From Chengkuizengella axinellae (GTDB taxonomy: Bacteria; Bacillota; Bacilli; Paenibacillales; KCTC-33759), in assembly GCF_030730905.1 (NCBI RefSeq), contig NZ_JAVAMP010000014.1, positions 1-64,000 of the forward strand: a DNA stretch of 64,000 nt, written 5' to 3'. Below, one piece after another: positions 42,769-52,524 of the stretch. Numbering within the stretch: position 1 is the first letter of the stretch; each line of letters starts with the position of its first letter. The position numbers and the translations under genes were made by a program. Under the pieces are notes generated by a model. The model did not search any database, was not told the origin of the DNA, and saw nothing but the letters and a program-made list of their open reading frames with translations.

Positions 42769-43686
42769 ATGGAAACTAGAGTATTAGGCAGTACAGGCAT
42801 TAAGGTTTCTGAGATTGGATTTGGCGCATGGCAATTAGGTAATGCAAAAGACTGGGGAAGCATGACTGAGCAAGAAGCTGTCAATTTAGTTCATACAGCC
42901 TTAGACCAAGGATGCAATTTTTTTGACACTGCACCTGGTTATGGCGGTGGAAAAAGTGAGGAATTGCTAGGTAAAGCCTTTACAGGGAAAAGAGATCAAG
43001 TAGTCATCAACACAAAGGTTGGTAAAGATTACAGTCCAAATCAATTAAAAACATCTCTTGAAACAAGCTTAAAAAGATTACAAACTGAGTATATCGACAC
43101 AATATTATTACATAACCCACCATTTGAATTTTTAAATGGTGAAAGCCCCATCTATGAAGAATTAGAGAAACTGAAAAAAGAAGGTAAGATTAGAGCGTAT
43201 GGCGCTTCAGTTGATTCTAGCAAAGAAATGTTGGAGGTTATTCAAAAAACAGACAGTCAAGTGTTAGAAGTGTTGTTTAACATTTTCCACCAAGAAACAG
43301 CTGCTGCATTTCCGATGGCACAAGAAAAAGGCGTTGGAATCATTGCCAAAGTTCCTCTTGATTCTGGATGGTTGTCTGGAAAATACAATGCAAGCAGTCA
43401 GTTCGAAGGCATTCGCAGTAGATGGTCAGAAGAGGATATTCAGCGTCGGTTTGAGCTTTTAAATAAAATTGAATTTGTTACACAAGAGGATACTACGTTA
43501 ATACAAGCTGCTTTAAGATTCATCCTATCTTACGATGCAATATCTACAGTGATTCCAGGTATAAAAAATGAAGAGCAATTATTCAGCAATTTGTCCGCGA
43601 GTAACTTAAAAATGAATTATGAAATCAAACAACAGCTCCAAAACTTCTGGGAAAAAGAGCTTAAGGGCAACCCTGTTCCATGGTAA
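42769..43686 (+). CDS. Aldo/keto reductase
   Basis: A ~305-residue NAD(P)H-dependent reductase. The family tetrad is visible as Asp and Tyr in FFDTAPGYGGGKSEELLG, Lys in VINTKVGKDY and His in TILLHNPP. The cofactor-binding end reads STVIPGIKNEEQL. The first strand METRVLGSTGIKVSEIGFGA is typical of AKR11/AKR-like enzymes. Start at ATG 42769, with AAGGAAGG 7 nt upstream. It stands alone, with a strong terminator after it. Substrate not predictable. Confidence 0.92.
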   Translation: METRVLGSTGIKVSEIGFGAWQLGNAKDWGSMTEQEAVNLVHTALDQGCNFFDTAPGYGGGKSEELLGKAFTGKRDQVVINTKVGKDYSPNQLKTSLETSLKRLQTEYIDTILLHNPPFEFLNGESPIYEELEKLKKEGKIRAYGASVDSSKEMLEVIQKTDSQVLEVLFNIFHQETAAAFPMAQEKGVGIIAKVPLDSGWLSGKYNASSQFEGIRSRWSEEDIQRRFELLNKIEFVTQEDTTLIQAALRFILSYDAISTVIPGIKNEEQLFSNLSASNLKMNYEIKQQLQNFWEKELKGNPVPW

Positions 43687-43715
43687 GAGATCAAAATAAT
43701 ATATCATCTAAACAG

Positions 43716-43755
43716 CCTTCCAAATCACTAATCAAACGATTTGGAGGGTTTTTTT
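43716..43755 (+). terminator. Intrinsic terminator after the aldo/keto reductase
   Basis: CCTTCCAAATC (43716-43726) pairs with GATTTGGAGGG (43738-43748, one wobble), followed by seven T. Confidence 0.88.
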
Positions 43756-43879
43756 CTTCAAATTTATATTTTTATACCCAAATCATATTTTTTGTGAACC
43801 AAATATCTAGATGAAATATCTAATAAGTAAATGATGAAACAGTCTGGTTCAGAAAATCATAAAAGGAGGGTATTTATTT

Positions 43880-44401
43880 GTGGAATATGATAAGTGGGTT
43901 AAACTTGCACAAAAAGGGGATCAAGATGCTTTTGTTCTATTAATCAAAAACAATGAGAATTCGATGTATAGAGTAGCTAGATCCTTTTTTAAAGATGATA
44001 TAGATTGTGCCGACGTTATACAAGAAACCATTCTAAAAGCTTTCCAATCTTTAAAAAACCTAAAAGAGCCTAAATATTTCAAAACATGGTTGATTCGCAT
44101 ACTAATTAACGAATGCAAAAAAATGATTATATCAAAAAAGAAGGTTGTAAATGAAGTTGTGGAAGAAACAAAGGTGGATTCATATCATTCTATCGAAATA
44201 CAAGAAGCGATCGATTCTTTGGATGTAGATATTCGAACCATTACTGTGCTGTTTTATTTGGAGGATCGCCCTGTGAAAGAAATAGCCAAATTATTAGAAA
44301 TACCTGAAGGGACAGTCAAATCTAGATTAAACAGAGCTCGCTCCAAATTAGCAAACTTACTTCAAAGTGAAAATGAGAGGAGTGTTAGAGATGGAAAATA
44401 A
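43880..44401 (+). CDS. ECF-type RNA polymerase sigma factor
   Basis: A 173-residue sigma-70 group 4 factor. Region 2 reads IDCADVIQETILKAFQSLKN and KYFKTWLIRILINECKKMI. Region 4 reads RTITVLFYLEDRPVKEIAKL and IPEGTVKSRLNRARSKL. The length fits SigV/SigW-like factors. The start is a GTG at 43880, with AAAAGGAGGG about 9 nt upstream. The anti-sigma gene overlaps its end by 11 bp. A TGAACC at 43795 could be an ECF-type -35 element for autoregulation, but the matching -10 is poor. Confidence 0.92.
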   Translation: MEYDKWVKLAQKGDQDAFVLLIKNNENSMYRVARSFFKDDIDCADVIQETILKAFQSLKNLKEPKYFKTWLIRILINECKKMIISKKKVVNEVVEETKVDSYHSIEIQEAIDSLDVDIRTITVLFYLEDRPVKEIAKLLEIPEGTVKSRLNRARSKLANLLQSENERSVRDGK

Positions 44402-45374
44402 TAGTGTGGACTCAGAACTCAGAAAGATTTTGAGAGAAAGTGAACCAGAAATTCCTACTACCATTCAAAAACGTATCGATCAAACTTTAACAAAATTGCC
44501 AACTGCAAAAAAGAAAAACAAATTTCTCAAAAGATTTTTAATTACATCGTCTGTAACGGTTGCATCATTTGCATTACTAATTGCTATCTCTATATCTTCT
44601 CCTAGCATCACAAACGCTTTAAAACAAGTTCCAGTAATCGAATACGTCTTTCAGCTTTTAGAGAATAAAGGGTTAAATAAAGCCAACGAAATGGGGTTAA
44701 TTTCAAATATTGATCAGAATGCAACCGATGAAAATATTACAGTCAGTATCATTGAGGTTTTTAATGACGGCATAAATATCTCAGTAGGATATGCCATTCA
44801 TTTTTCTGATAAATTAAACTCCTCAAATATTTTTCCTGATTTCAAAATTAAGCTAGATGGGAAATCTCCATCTTCTGTGTCAGTTGATACTAGCTCTGGA
44901 CAATGGATAAATGATCTAACTTATATAAATATGTTTACTATCAATACAGATCAACCCTCATCAGAACAATTCCAATTTGATTTAATTATTGAACAAATCG
45001 GAGAAACAAAAGGAAATTGGTCATTCTCATTCCCACTTACAAAGGAAAAGAGTGAAACTACAACAATATTACCAATGCTGACAATAACAGAGGGAGAAAC
45101 AACCATTATTATAGAGGAAGTGAATTTCACCTTAACTAGCACGAAAATAAGAGCACAAATGCTTAAACCAGGAGTATTATATGACACATATGATGATTTT
45201 GAAGTCATAGATGATCAAGGTGAATCATTAAGAAGACATAATAGTGGCGTATCCTTTGGAAATGATGAAAATATAGTTCAATGGGAAGCTGAATACGAAG
45301 CAGTTCAGGAAGTACCAGCGTTTCTTACTGTCTGGTTCAGAGAGGGATTAGAAATTACAATTCCAATTGAATAA
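44391..45374 (+). CDS. DUF4179-domain anti-sigma factor
   Basis: A ~327-residue membrane protein. A cytoplasmic N-terminus of about 45 residues (SELRKILRESEPEIPTTIQK) is followed by one membrane helix (FLITSSVTVASFALLIAISI). The extracellular part starts with the DUF4179 signature (ITNALKQVPVIEYVFQLL) and continues as beta-rich domains. DUF4179 proteins are usually encoded right behind ECF sigma factors and hold them inactive until a surface signal arrives. The ATG at 44391 has AGAGGAG 8 nt upstream, inside the sigma gene. Signal unknown. Confidence 0.85.
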   Translation: MENNSVDSELRKILRESEPEIPTTIQKRIDQTLTKLPTAKKKNKFLKRFLITSSVTVASFALLIAISISSPSITNALKQVPVIEYVFQLLENKGLNKANEMGLISNIDQNATDENITVSIIEVFNDGINISVGYAIHFSDKLNSSNIFPDFKIKLDGKSPSSVSVDTSSGQWINDLTYINMFTINTDQPSSEQFQFDLIIEQIGETKGNWSFSFPLTKEKSETTTILPMLTITEGETTIIIEEVNFTLTSTKIRAQMLKPGVLYDTYDDFEVIDDQGESLRRHNSGVSFGNDENIVQWEAEYEAVQEVPAFLTVWFREGLEITIPIE

Positions 45375-45442
45375 GCTGTTTAAAACACGTATCGGAGTCT
45401 CTCAGAGAGATCGTTGGATCCTTAATATCTTTCTTAACAAAG

Positions 45443-45470
45443 AAAAGACGGGGTTCTAACCCGTCTTTTT
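45443..45470. terminator. Bidirectional terminator between convergent genes
   Basis: AAAAGACGGG (45443-45452) pairs perfectly with CCCGTCTTTT (45460-45469), with A- and T-rich ends on both sides. It overlaps the last codons of the minus-strand membrane protein gene. Confidence 0.85.
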
Positions 45471-46316
45471 AAGATTCAAATCCTTCTTTTTTGGAACAAG
45501 AGAAACCACATAACTTAAAAGAATGACGTATACTGCAGCACTTATCCAACCAACCAGCATGATCGGAGACAGTTCAAATACAGATTGACCGTTATATGTT
45601 TGTATTCCAATTGAAAGCAATACAATGGACCAGAGAAAACCTGTCACATGGATTAAACTTTTCTGAGTCTGATCTTGCAAATGGCTTTTTCCCAGAAGCC
45701 ATGCCAAGATTGGGATAAGTTGTACACCGTGAAAACCTAAGCCATGCAGCCATATGATATTTCCATCCATTCCAGTAAAACGACTTCCCAAAGAAGTAAT
45801 CCAAAAACCAACAGCAAAAGATAATAAAACAGATAACATACCGTAACGTATAGCAACAACCATATTAGGTGAAAGCTTTATCGTACTAGGTCGAAAAATT
45901 TGCCAAGTAAAGAATAAGTATGTAAGGATAATCAAAATGGCATTGAGACCAAACATTGAGCCTAATGTAATATCAAATGGTGCTGTACTAGATGAGAATC
46001 TAGGATCTATTCCTCTAAAATGCTGTGTTGTCTCAATCAGTATCGAAATTAAAAAAGTAATAAGAACAGAAAACCTAAAAACATGTCCACTTATCCTAGA
46101 AAAGTTAGCAAAAGGCATAAGAAATGCTGTAGTCAGGGCAAACAATCCAATGGCAAAATCAAATGAAACAGCTCTCAAAATATCACCTTCAGGAGGTACT
46201 ATAGAACCGCCCCGAAAAACAATATAAATCAAACAAAAGATACCTGCCAAAAATCCTGCAATACCTGTAGATACTAATACTTTTTCTTGCCTTAACATAG
46301 TTTTTATATGATTCAT
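45456..46316 (-). CDS. Polytopic membrane protein, unrecognised
   Basis: About 286 residues with eight predicted helices (e.g. VSTGIAGFLAGIFCLIYIVF, ILIILTYLFFTWQIF, LLSFAVGFWITSL, YVILLSYVVSLV). Between helices are GGSIVPPEGDILRAVSFDFA and ETTQHFRGIDPRF, which may mark an unnamed family. I do not recognise a function. An ATG at 46316 follows GGAG by about 9 nt; an in-frame GTG at 46325 almost abuts it. A 10-bp inverted repeat lies 67 bp upstream. Confidence 0.6.
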   Translation of the reverse strand: MNHIKTMLRQEKVLVSTGIAGFLAGIFCLIYIVFRGGSIVPPEGDILRAVSFDFAIGLFALTTAFLMPFANFSRISGHVFRFSVLITFLISILIETTQHFRGIDPRFSSSTAPFDITLGSMFGLNAILIILTYLFFTWQIFRPSTIKLSPNMVVAIRYGMLSVLLSFAVGFWITSLGSRFTGMDGNIIWLHGLGFHGVQLIPILAWLLGKSHLQDQTQKSLIHVTGFLWSIVLLSIGIQTYNGQSVFELSPIMLVGWISAAVYVILLSYVVSLVPKKKDLNLKKTG

Positions 46317-46382
46317 TTTTTTCACGCTCCAATATAATTTCTTTCCTAAAATTACTATAGGATGTTTATACGGAACGCTAAA

Positions 46383-46420
46383 TAGACCTAAGGCTAATTT
46401 ATTTCCTAGACTTAGGTCTA
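46383..46420. repeat. 10-bp perfect inverted repeat upstream of membrane protein
   Basis: TAGACCTAAG (46383-46392) and CTTAGGTCTA (46411-46420) are exact inverted repeats 18 bp apart. A nearby CTAGACTTAGG overlaps the right arm. It could be an operator for the membrane protein gene or a stem behind the M56 genes. Confidence 0.4.
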
Positions 46421-46503
46421 GGCATTATTTCAATACCAAAAGAGAAGATATCCTTTTAAACTTAGATACCTTCTCTGCTTGCCATTCTTTCTAATTGCTG
46501 TTA

Positions 46504-48921
46504 TCATTTAATGTCTTCTACAGATAAACCTTTCGGTGATTCTTCCCAGTATTCATAAACAGCATCATATTGTTCTAACTCCCACTGTTTTATTAAACTG
46601 TCGTGAATAATGCTTGAGTCAGGTAGTTGTAATTGATCTGAATTCATTTCTACTAAATATTCTCTTGCCTGCTTTAAATTAGTTATTTCCTTTGGAACAG
46701 CAATAACCAATGAACTAGGATAAGCATAACCTTCTATACCGTTAATCGTATAACCACTTCTTTCAATGTATGGTTTATCCTCAACTACTCCCTTAGTAAA
46801 AAATTCTTCTTTTACATAAACATGATATATCTTATTTTCAATGATTGGATATTTATCCAGTATTTCTTCTTCTGATATCGTTTCTCCATTAACTGCTGTT
46901 TTCTCATGAATACCTTGATTGTCAGATTCAGAATGGATAGAGTCACTAATAATGGAGCTATAATCATGAAATTGTACCTCAACACTAGCTAAACTATTAG
47001 AATTGCCCGATGCATCGACAGGTAGGATTGCAATCTTTAATGGAAGAATGTTATCTTTTAAAATTTGAAACTCTTCAATTTCTACTGAATACGTAGTATT
47101 TCCACTTGCCCATATTCTATCTAATCTTACTTCGTATTTTCCATTACATTCATTTTCACATAAGAAAACATCATAAAATGCAGTGTCATACTCAATACCA
47201 TCCGTTTCAAACGTTAGAGTTCCTGAGATATAACCTGAATTTAAATTTTGATCTTTGAAGCTTGCATTTTTCAGTTTAGTATATGGGAAGACGTTGTCTA
47301 CAGTTGCAGGTGTCTTGTTCATTCCTGCAAACACATGACCATCCATATCTTGAATCACTTTTTCTGCAATTGAAATCACAGGCATTTCAGCTCCATCAAA
47401 CTCTGTAAGTTCCACTACGTTAATGATCACATTCGTTTTCACATTTTCAAAATATTCTTCAGCAACCGTCACTTCTGTTCCTGTTTCGTTTGCTCTATCT
47501 ATTAATTGTTCAAGCAATTCCCCATCTAACTTTTGTTCAAATCTTACATCCTTAATCTGATATCCCTCCACTGTAAAGTAACTCTCTAATAAAGTAGACG
47601 GATCAATATCTTGTGTGAATTTTATAAAAATAGCATCTATTTTACCATTCTCATTTTCATCTCTGGTTTCAATTCTTTTTAAACCATTCTCCATCGTTAC
47701 AATCTCAAATGAATCCTCAATGTTTTTTTCACTAGAAATACTTACTTTATTGGAAAGCCATTGATCTGAACTAAATATCATCTGATCTAAACTTTCAAAT
47801 TCAAGTTTATTCTCATTCGCACTAACCGGAGTATCAATGGAATTTGTTAATCCTACTATTCCAATGGCAACAGCTAATAGAACTGCAATAGCTGACCACT
47901 TCTTGGACGTTTTTTTAAACATTTTTATCCTCCATATTCTTCTTTTTATATTTGTGATGTTGTTACTTGCCATTCCTACAGTAATAGGAATCAGGTTCGT
48001 TTTTGATAGCTTTGACAAAACATTAATAATCGTTTGTCCATATTTTAAATGTTCATTTTTCTCTAAATAGGATAGTACTTTTGCATCACATGCAATTTCG
48101 CAATCTGTGCGCATTTTTTGGAATGCATACCACACCAAAGGATTAAACCAGTGAATCGCTTGCAGCAAAATAGCTACCCCATTTATAAAGACATCTTTTC
48201 TTTTTAAATGCGTAAGTTCATGTAAAATCACATATTTTATTTCATCCCTAGATAATTCATTAACCATCTGTTTTGGCATTAATAATTTAGGAAAAACCAT
48301 TCCCACAATTGAAGGAGTTTTAATCGTATCATCATAAATGATAGATACATTGGATGTGATCTTTAGTTTAGCTTTGCACTCTTCTAATATATTTAATAGA
48401 GCATCTTCTTTACATTTTGGCTGTTTCTTTAACTTCCAATGAAATCTTATATTTACTGTAGCAATAACTAAAAGAATGATGATTACACCAATAATCCAAA
48501 TTATAATTATAGATTCATAATTTAGCTTAAAGGATACATCCTTCTGCTCTCCTGTTTCAAAAGCTATAACATTTTCTTCCCCTATAATTTCCACACTTTT
48601 CTCTTCCGTTGGTAGACTAACATTGGTCAGGTTCTTAGCAATCATTGCATCCTCATTTATTGGAGAAGCATCATGTGATTGTTGTATACCTTCTATTTCT
48701 TCAATCTGTTGAGAGATTTGCGGTAAAAAGTTAAAAATACTCACTGAACTTTCTGGTGTATATGGAACAATCAATCTTAATATTACTAGAAACCATATGT
48801 AATAATGCCAATGAGCGTTCAGACTGTCTTTGAATATTGCTTTTGTAAGTAAGATAATGCCTATTAGTACACTCGACATTATAGATAATCGTAAAATCGT
48901 TTCAAACATGGTTTCAAACAA
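46504..48921 (-). CDS. BlaR1-like M56 metallopeptidase with Ig-like ectodomain (third in cluster)
   Basis: About 805 residues. The N-terminal ~330 residues are the M56 membrane part: helices near 15-50, then HELTHLKRKD (~234), FNPLVWYAFQKMRTDCEIAC with the zinc ligand Glu, and a final helix (AIAVLLAVAIGIVGLTNSI). Outside is an SbsA/Ig-like unit (GLKIETRDENENGKIDAIFI is close to its start; DIDPSTLLESYFTVEGYQI), then two less conserved beta regions. No penicillin-binding SxxK/SxN/KTG set is seen. I take TTG 48921 (GGAAGG 5 nt upstream) because the paralogues then align; the frame runs to 48951. Last gene of the cluster. Confidence 0.8.
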   Translation of the reverse strand: MFETMFETILRLSIMSSVLIGIILLTKAIFKDSLNAHWHYYIWFLVILRLIVPYTPESSVSIFNFLPQISQQIEEIEGIQQSHDASPINEDAMIAKNLTNVSLPTEEKSVEIIGEENVIAFETGEQKDVSFKLNYESIIIIWIIGVIIILLVIATVNIRFHWKLKKQPKCKEDALLNILEECKAKLKITSNVSIIYDDTIKTPSIVGMVFPKLLMPKQMVNELSRDEIKYVILHELTHLKRKDVFINGVAILLQAIHWFNPLVWYAFQKMRTDCEIACDAKVLSYLEKNEHLKYGQTIINVLSKLSKTNLIPITVGMASNNITNIKRRIWRIKMFKKTSKKWSAIAVLLAVAIGIVGLTNSIDTPVSANENKLEFESLDQMIFSSDQWLSNKVSISSEKNIEDSFEIVTMENGLKRIETRDENENGKIDAIFIKFTQDIDPSTLLESYFTVEGYQIKDVRFEQKLDGELLEQLIDRANETGTEVTVAEEYFENVKTNVIINVVELTEFDGAEMPVISIAEKVIQDMDGHVFAGMNKTPATVDNVFPYTKLKNASFKDQNLNSGYISGTLTFETDGIEYDTAFYDVFLCENECNGKYEVRLDRIWASGNTTYSVEIEEFQILKDNILPLKIAILPVDASGNSNSLASVEVQFHDYSSIISDSIHSESDNQGIHEKTAVNGETISEEEILDKYPIIENKIYHVYVKEEFFTKGVVEDKPYIERSGYTINGIEGYAYPSSLVIAVPKEITNLKQAREYLVEMNSDQLQLPDSSIIHDSLIKQWELEQYDAVYEYWEESPKGLSVEDIK

Positions 48922-49022
48922 AAGCACCTTCCCCATTCTTATCAAACCCATCGTGATGTTAGTGCATTAATCAATTGATTTTTTTATGAAGTGGAGGATA
49001 TCCCCCACTTCTATCACATCCT

Positions 49023-52000
49023 CTACCCACCTAAGTAATCTTGTATTTCAATCGTACGAGTAGGCCCATAAACCTTTCCAGACACAGGAGTTACTTCGAA
49101 GGAATAGAAGTCCTGTTCCTCGAAACCAGAAAGCTTAAAATCAATAGAATAAGTTTTACTTTCATCAGGCAAGATTTCCATGCTTAATCCAGTATTCAAT
49201 TGAAATAAAGATTCAACATAATGCTCAGCAAACGCGTCTACATATTTATTAGGGGTAGTCACCTCGTTATCTTTCATTACATCTACCGCCCAGAATTTTG
49301 CTAACTTATCCTTATCTATCCATAATTTTGAAGTTTGTTCTTCACCATCAAAGCTGACTAAATAATAATCAATAAAATGTTCATCAGGAGATGCGTCAAA
49401 TGTAAGTGTTCCTTCGATGAAACCTTTTTGGAAATTAGTATCGGTAAAAGATAATTTACTATCTTTAAACCTAGGCCCAACAAAAGCAGTAGCTTGCATA
49501 CCCTTTATCCCTTCAAAATATTTGCCATCTTCGTACTTAAGTTTGTCTCCTGTAATGGAAACTTTAGGTGAATATAATCCATCTGGATGTCCTTGCTCAG
49601 TGACTCGAACCCAAACTAATTCATTCTGCGGCAAGTCTTCATTAAAGTATTCATGTCTATAATACACATCTTCAACATTGTATCCCTCCACAGTGAAATA
49701 CTCTTTAGACAATGTGCTAGGATCTATTCTTTTGGCAAATCTAATAATAATGTGTTCTATCTTTCCATTGAGATCCTGATCTCTTGTTGTAATATCCTGA
49801 CTATCTAAGATTGCGTTGTAGCTGTCACTTTTTATTATTTTCTCAACCTGGACATTACTCATGCCTTCAAATAAGTTGCCATATAAATCTTTGATAGCAC
49901 TTTTAGAAATTGAAACATTAGGTTTTTTGGAGCTATTTTCTGACTTTTGTTTAACACGTACTATTGCAATATTTTTTTCAACCTTATCTTCATCTATAAG
50001 GTAATTGTAGAATACATCCTCTACATCATACCCTTCTACTGAAAAGGAATCCTTTGATAAAGAACTTAGATCTATCTGTTTACTAAAGTTAAAGGATAGA
50101 TAAGCAATTTCTGGTTCATCTGCTAATAAAACATCGTGTGCTGCAAAATTAGTTAATTCTAAGTCGTTTGTAAAATCTACAATTTCTTCAGAGTTAAAAT
50201 TTGGATAGCTGATATTTCCACCAACATCAATAGCACGCAAACGGAATCTTAAAAATTCTGACTGATCTGTGATAAACAAACTATTTTCGATCAATTCTTT
50301 CTCAGTTATTTTAATATTCACAGCATATTTTGTACTACCATCTGGAATTACTGTACTAATGGCCTCTTCTGCTCGATTATCTTGATTTTCTAATAGGATT
50401 TCATAATGACTTATATCATAAAATACGTACTGATTATGAAACTCGAATGTTAATGTACCTTCAACAATATACGGATCAGGATTTTCATCTTCAAAAAATA
50501 AAGATTCATAACGAATTCCAACTGTTGGCGCAACTCTATCATTAGATATCTCATTATTTAGTCCTGTAAACAAATTTCCATCCTTATCTTTCAAAGTATC
50601 TTTATTAATTGAAATCTTAGGTGTCTCAGCTCCATCTCTATCCTCGAGTTCCATGACTTCTACAATTACGTTTGTATTTATTGCTTCATAATCTGCATCG
50701 GTAAATTTCTCTTCTTTAAAAAACTTAGTTTGATACTTCCCTTTCTCCTGATCTCTTAACATTGGTTCTAAAATCTCAGAAGACATATCATACTTCTCGG
50801 ATGCTTCAGCCACTAATTGCTGAATTTTCTCTTCCTTTAATACCTTCTCTAAATGTACATCTTCCACCTGAAATCCCTCTACTGTAAAGTTGTTAACAGA
50901 AAGTGAGTTAGGATCTATTTCTTTTGTGAATTGGATGAAAATATGGTCTATTCTACCGTTCTCATTTTTATCTCTTGTTTCAATCACTTTTTGTCCATTT
51001 TCTAAAGTTACAATATCTAAAGTATCATCATTATTGGAATCACCTAGTGCACTCGTTAAACCTACTGAGCCAATACCTACTGCTAAAACGACAGCAATAA
51101 TGGACCACTTCCAAGACGTTTGTTTAAACATTTTTATTCTCCATATTCTTCTTTTTATATTTGATTTGTTGTTAGCCATCCCTACTGCAACAGGAATGAA
51201 ATTGGGTCTTGAGAGATTTGTTAACACACTTAAAATCGTTTTCCCATATTCAATATGTTCAGATTTTTCTAAATAAGATAACACGGACGCATCACAAGCT
51301 ACTTCACAATCCTCACGCATTTTATAAAATGCATACCAAACTAAAGGATTAAACCAGTAAATCGCCTGAATCAATATAGTAATCCAGTTGATGAGAATGT
51401 CTTTTCTTTTTAAGTGAGTCAACTCATGTAAAAGTACATATTTCAGCTCATCATGAGATAATTGATCATTGATCCTTTTTGGCAGTACTATTTTTGGTTT
51501 CATAACGCCTATAATTGATGGCGTTTTTAAGTTCTCATCATATACAATCTGAATATTAGTCTTTATATTTAATTGCTGTTTACATTTAGCTAACAGCTCA
51601 TTTAAGATTAGATCATCACATTTACGCTGCTTTCTTAGCTTCCAGTGAAATTTTATATTTACAAACAAAACCGTGGACAAGACAGATAATGCACCAAAGA
51701 GCCAAATAAGGCTAAAAACATCATATTTAAAATTCATAGATGTATCATTCTTTGATAAAGTACCTGGAACAGCATATTGAAGCACTGGATCAATCTTTCG
51801 TATACCATTTATATTTTCTGAAGATATATTGCTACTGATGATAGGAGTCTTAATTTCTCTAGAAGCATTATTCACTTCTTCACTTATTGAGTTTTCATTG
51901 TTTACTGAAAAATCACTTTTGCTTTCAAAAATAATAGATTCATGGATGCTAGAATCTGCTGTATTATCTACTTCAGTTCGTATCATAGAATTGACCTTTG

Positions 52001-52349
52001 GTAGGGTATTGCTAGTATATGTACTATCATCAAATGAATCGTCATAAACAATCTGATTATCATTAACAACTTTAAATTCATATTCAATTTCGGAACCCTG
52101 TGATTCTCGTAAACTTTCTATCACTTCATCCTGTTGTGAGATTTGCGGTAAAAAGTTAAATATACTCAATGAACTCTCTGGTGTATATGGAATCATCAAT
52201 CTTAATATCACTAGAAACCATATGTAGTAGTGCCAACGTGCGTTCAGTCTATCTTTGAATATCACTTTTGTAAGTAAGATGATTCCTATGACAACACTAC
52301 CCATAAAAGATAGATACAATATATATTTAGATAAATAGGTTAGATCCAA
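49023..52349 (-). CDS. BlaR1-like M56 metallopeptidase with tandem Ig-like ectodomains
   Basis: A 1108-residue protein. The M56 domain has helices near 10-60 and 212-232, HELTH at 308-312, FNPLVWYAFYKMREDCEVAC and a last helix at ~415-435. A ~130-residue polar insert (75-205) sits between the second and third helices. The ectodomain (~440-1108) holds three SbsA-type Ig-like units recognised by SxxxFTVEGYxVEDVxxx: FTKEIDPNSLSVNNFTVEGF, FSKQIDLSSLSKDSFSVEGY and FAKRIDPSTLSKEYFTVEGY, each ending KxSIxKxxxKDxxGNLFxG. BlaR1 proteins of this type cut BlaI on sensing an outside signal; the ectodomain here is not a beta-lactam sensor. Confidence 0.85.
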   Translation of the reverse strand: MDLTYLSKYILYLSFMGSVVIGIILLTKVIFKDRLNARWHYYIWFLVILRLMIPYTPESSLSIFNFLPQISQQDEVIESLRESQGSEIEYEFKVVNDNQIVYDDSFDDSTYTSNTLPKVNSMIRTEVDNTADSSIHESIIFESKSDFSVNNENSISEEVNNASREIKTPIISSNISSENINGIRKIDPVLQYAVPGTLSKNDTSMNFKYDVFSLIWLFGALSVLSTVLFVNIKFHWKLRKQRKCDDLILNELLAKCKQQLNIKTNIQIVYDENLKTPSIIGVMKPKIVLPKRINDQLSHDELKYVLLHELTHLKRKDILINWITILIQAIYWFNPLVWYAFYKMREDCEVACDASVLSYLEKSEHIEYGKTILSVLTNLSRPNFIPVAVGMANNKSNIKRRIWRIKMFKQTSWKWSIIAVVLAVGIGSVGLTSALGDSNNDDTLDIVTLENGQKVIETRDKNENGRIDHIFIQFTKEIDPNSLSVNNFTVEGFQVEDVHLEKVLKEEKIQQLVAEASEKYDMSSEILEPMLRDQEKGKYQTKFFKEEKFTDADYEAINTNVIVEVMELEDRDGAETPKISINKDTLKDKDGNLFTGLNNEISNDRVAPTVGIRYESLFFEDENPDPYIVEGTLTFEFHNQYVFYDISHYEILLENQDNRAEEAISTVIPDGSTKYAVNIKITEKELIENSLFITDQSEFLRFRLRAIDVGGNISYPNFNSEEIVDFTNDLELTNFAAHDVLLADEPEIAYLSFNFSKQIDLSSLSKDSFSVEGYDVEDVFYNYLIDEDKVEKNIAIVRVKQKSENSSKKPNVSISKSAIKDLYGNLFEGMSNVQVEKIIKSDSYNAILDSQDITTRDQDLNGKIEHIIIRFAKRIDPSTLSKEYFTVEGYNVEDVYYRHEYFNEDLPQNELVWVRVTEQGHPDGLYSPKVSITGDKLKYEDGKYFEGIKGMQATAFVGPRFKDSKLSFTDTNFQKGFIEGTLTFDASPDEHFIDYYLVSFDGEEQTSKLWIDKDKLAKFWAVDVMKDNEVTTPNKYVDAFAEHYVESLFQLNTGLSMEILPDESKTYSIDFKLSGFEEQDFYSFEVTPVSGKVYGPTRTIEIQDYLGG

Positions 52350-52450
52350 TAGCTCCCTCTCCTTTCTTTAAACACATTTCCTATAAGTAAGTGCTCATAA
52401 GTCCTATTTCCATTATCGAAAAGTTTGTGCTTGTTCAAGTTACTTAGATC

Positions 52451-52489
52451 CCAGAAAGTCTTTCTTTGATGTCAATATAAACTTTCTGG
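52451..52489. repeat. Inverted repeat between blaI and the second M56 gene
   Basis: CCAGAAAGT (52451-52459) and ACTTTCTGG (52481-52489) are exact inverted repeats. There is no T-run. It may shape the mRNA in the 175-bp spacer and set the relative expression of the downstream M56 genes. Confidence 0.4.
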
Positions 52490-52524
52490 ATGACTATCAA
52501 AAGAGTACTCTATTTACAACCCTA

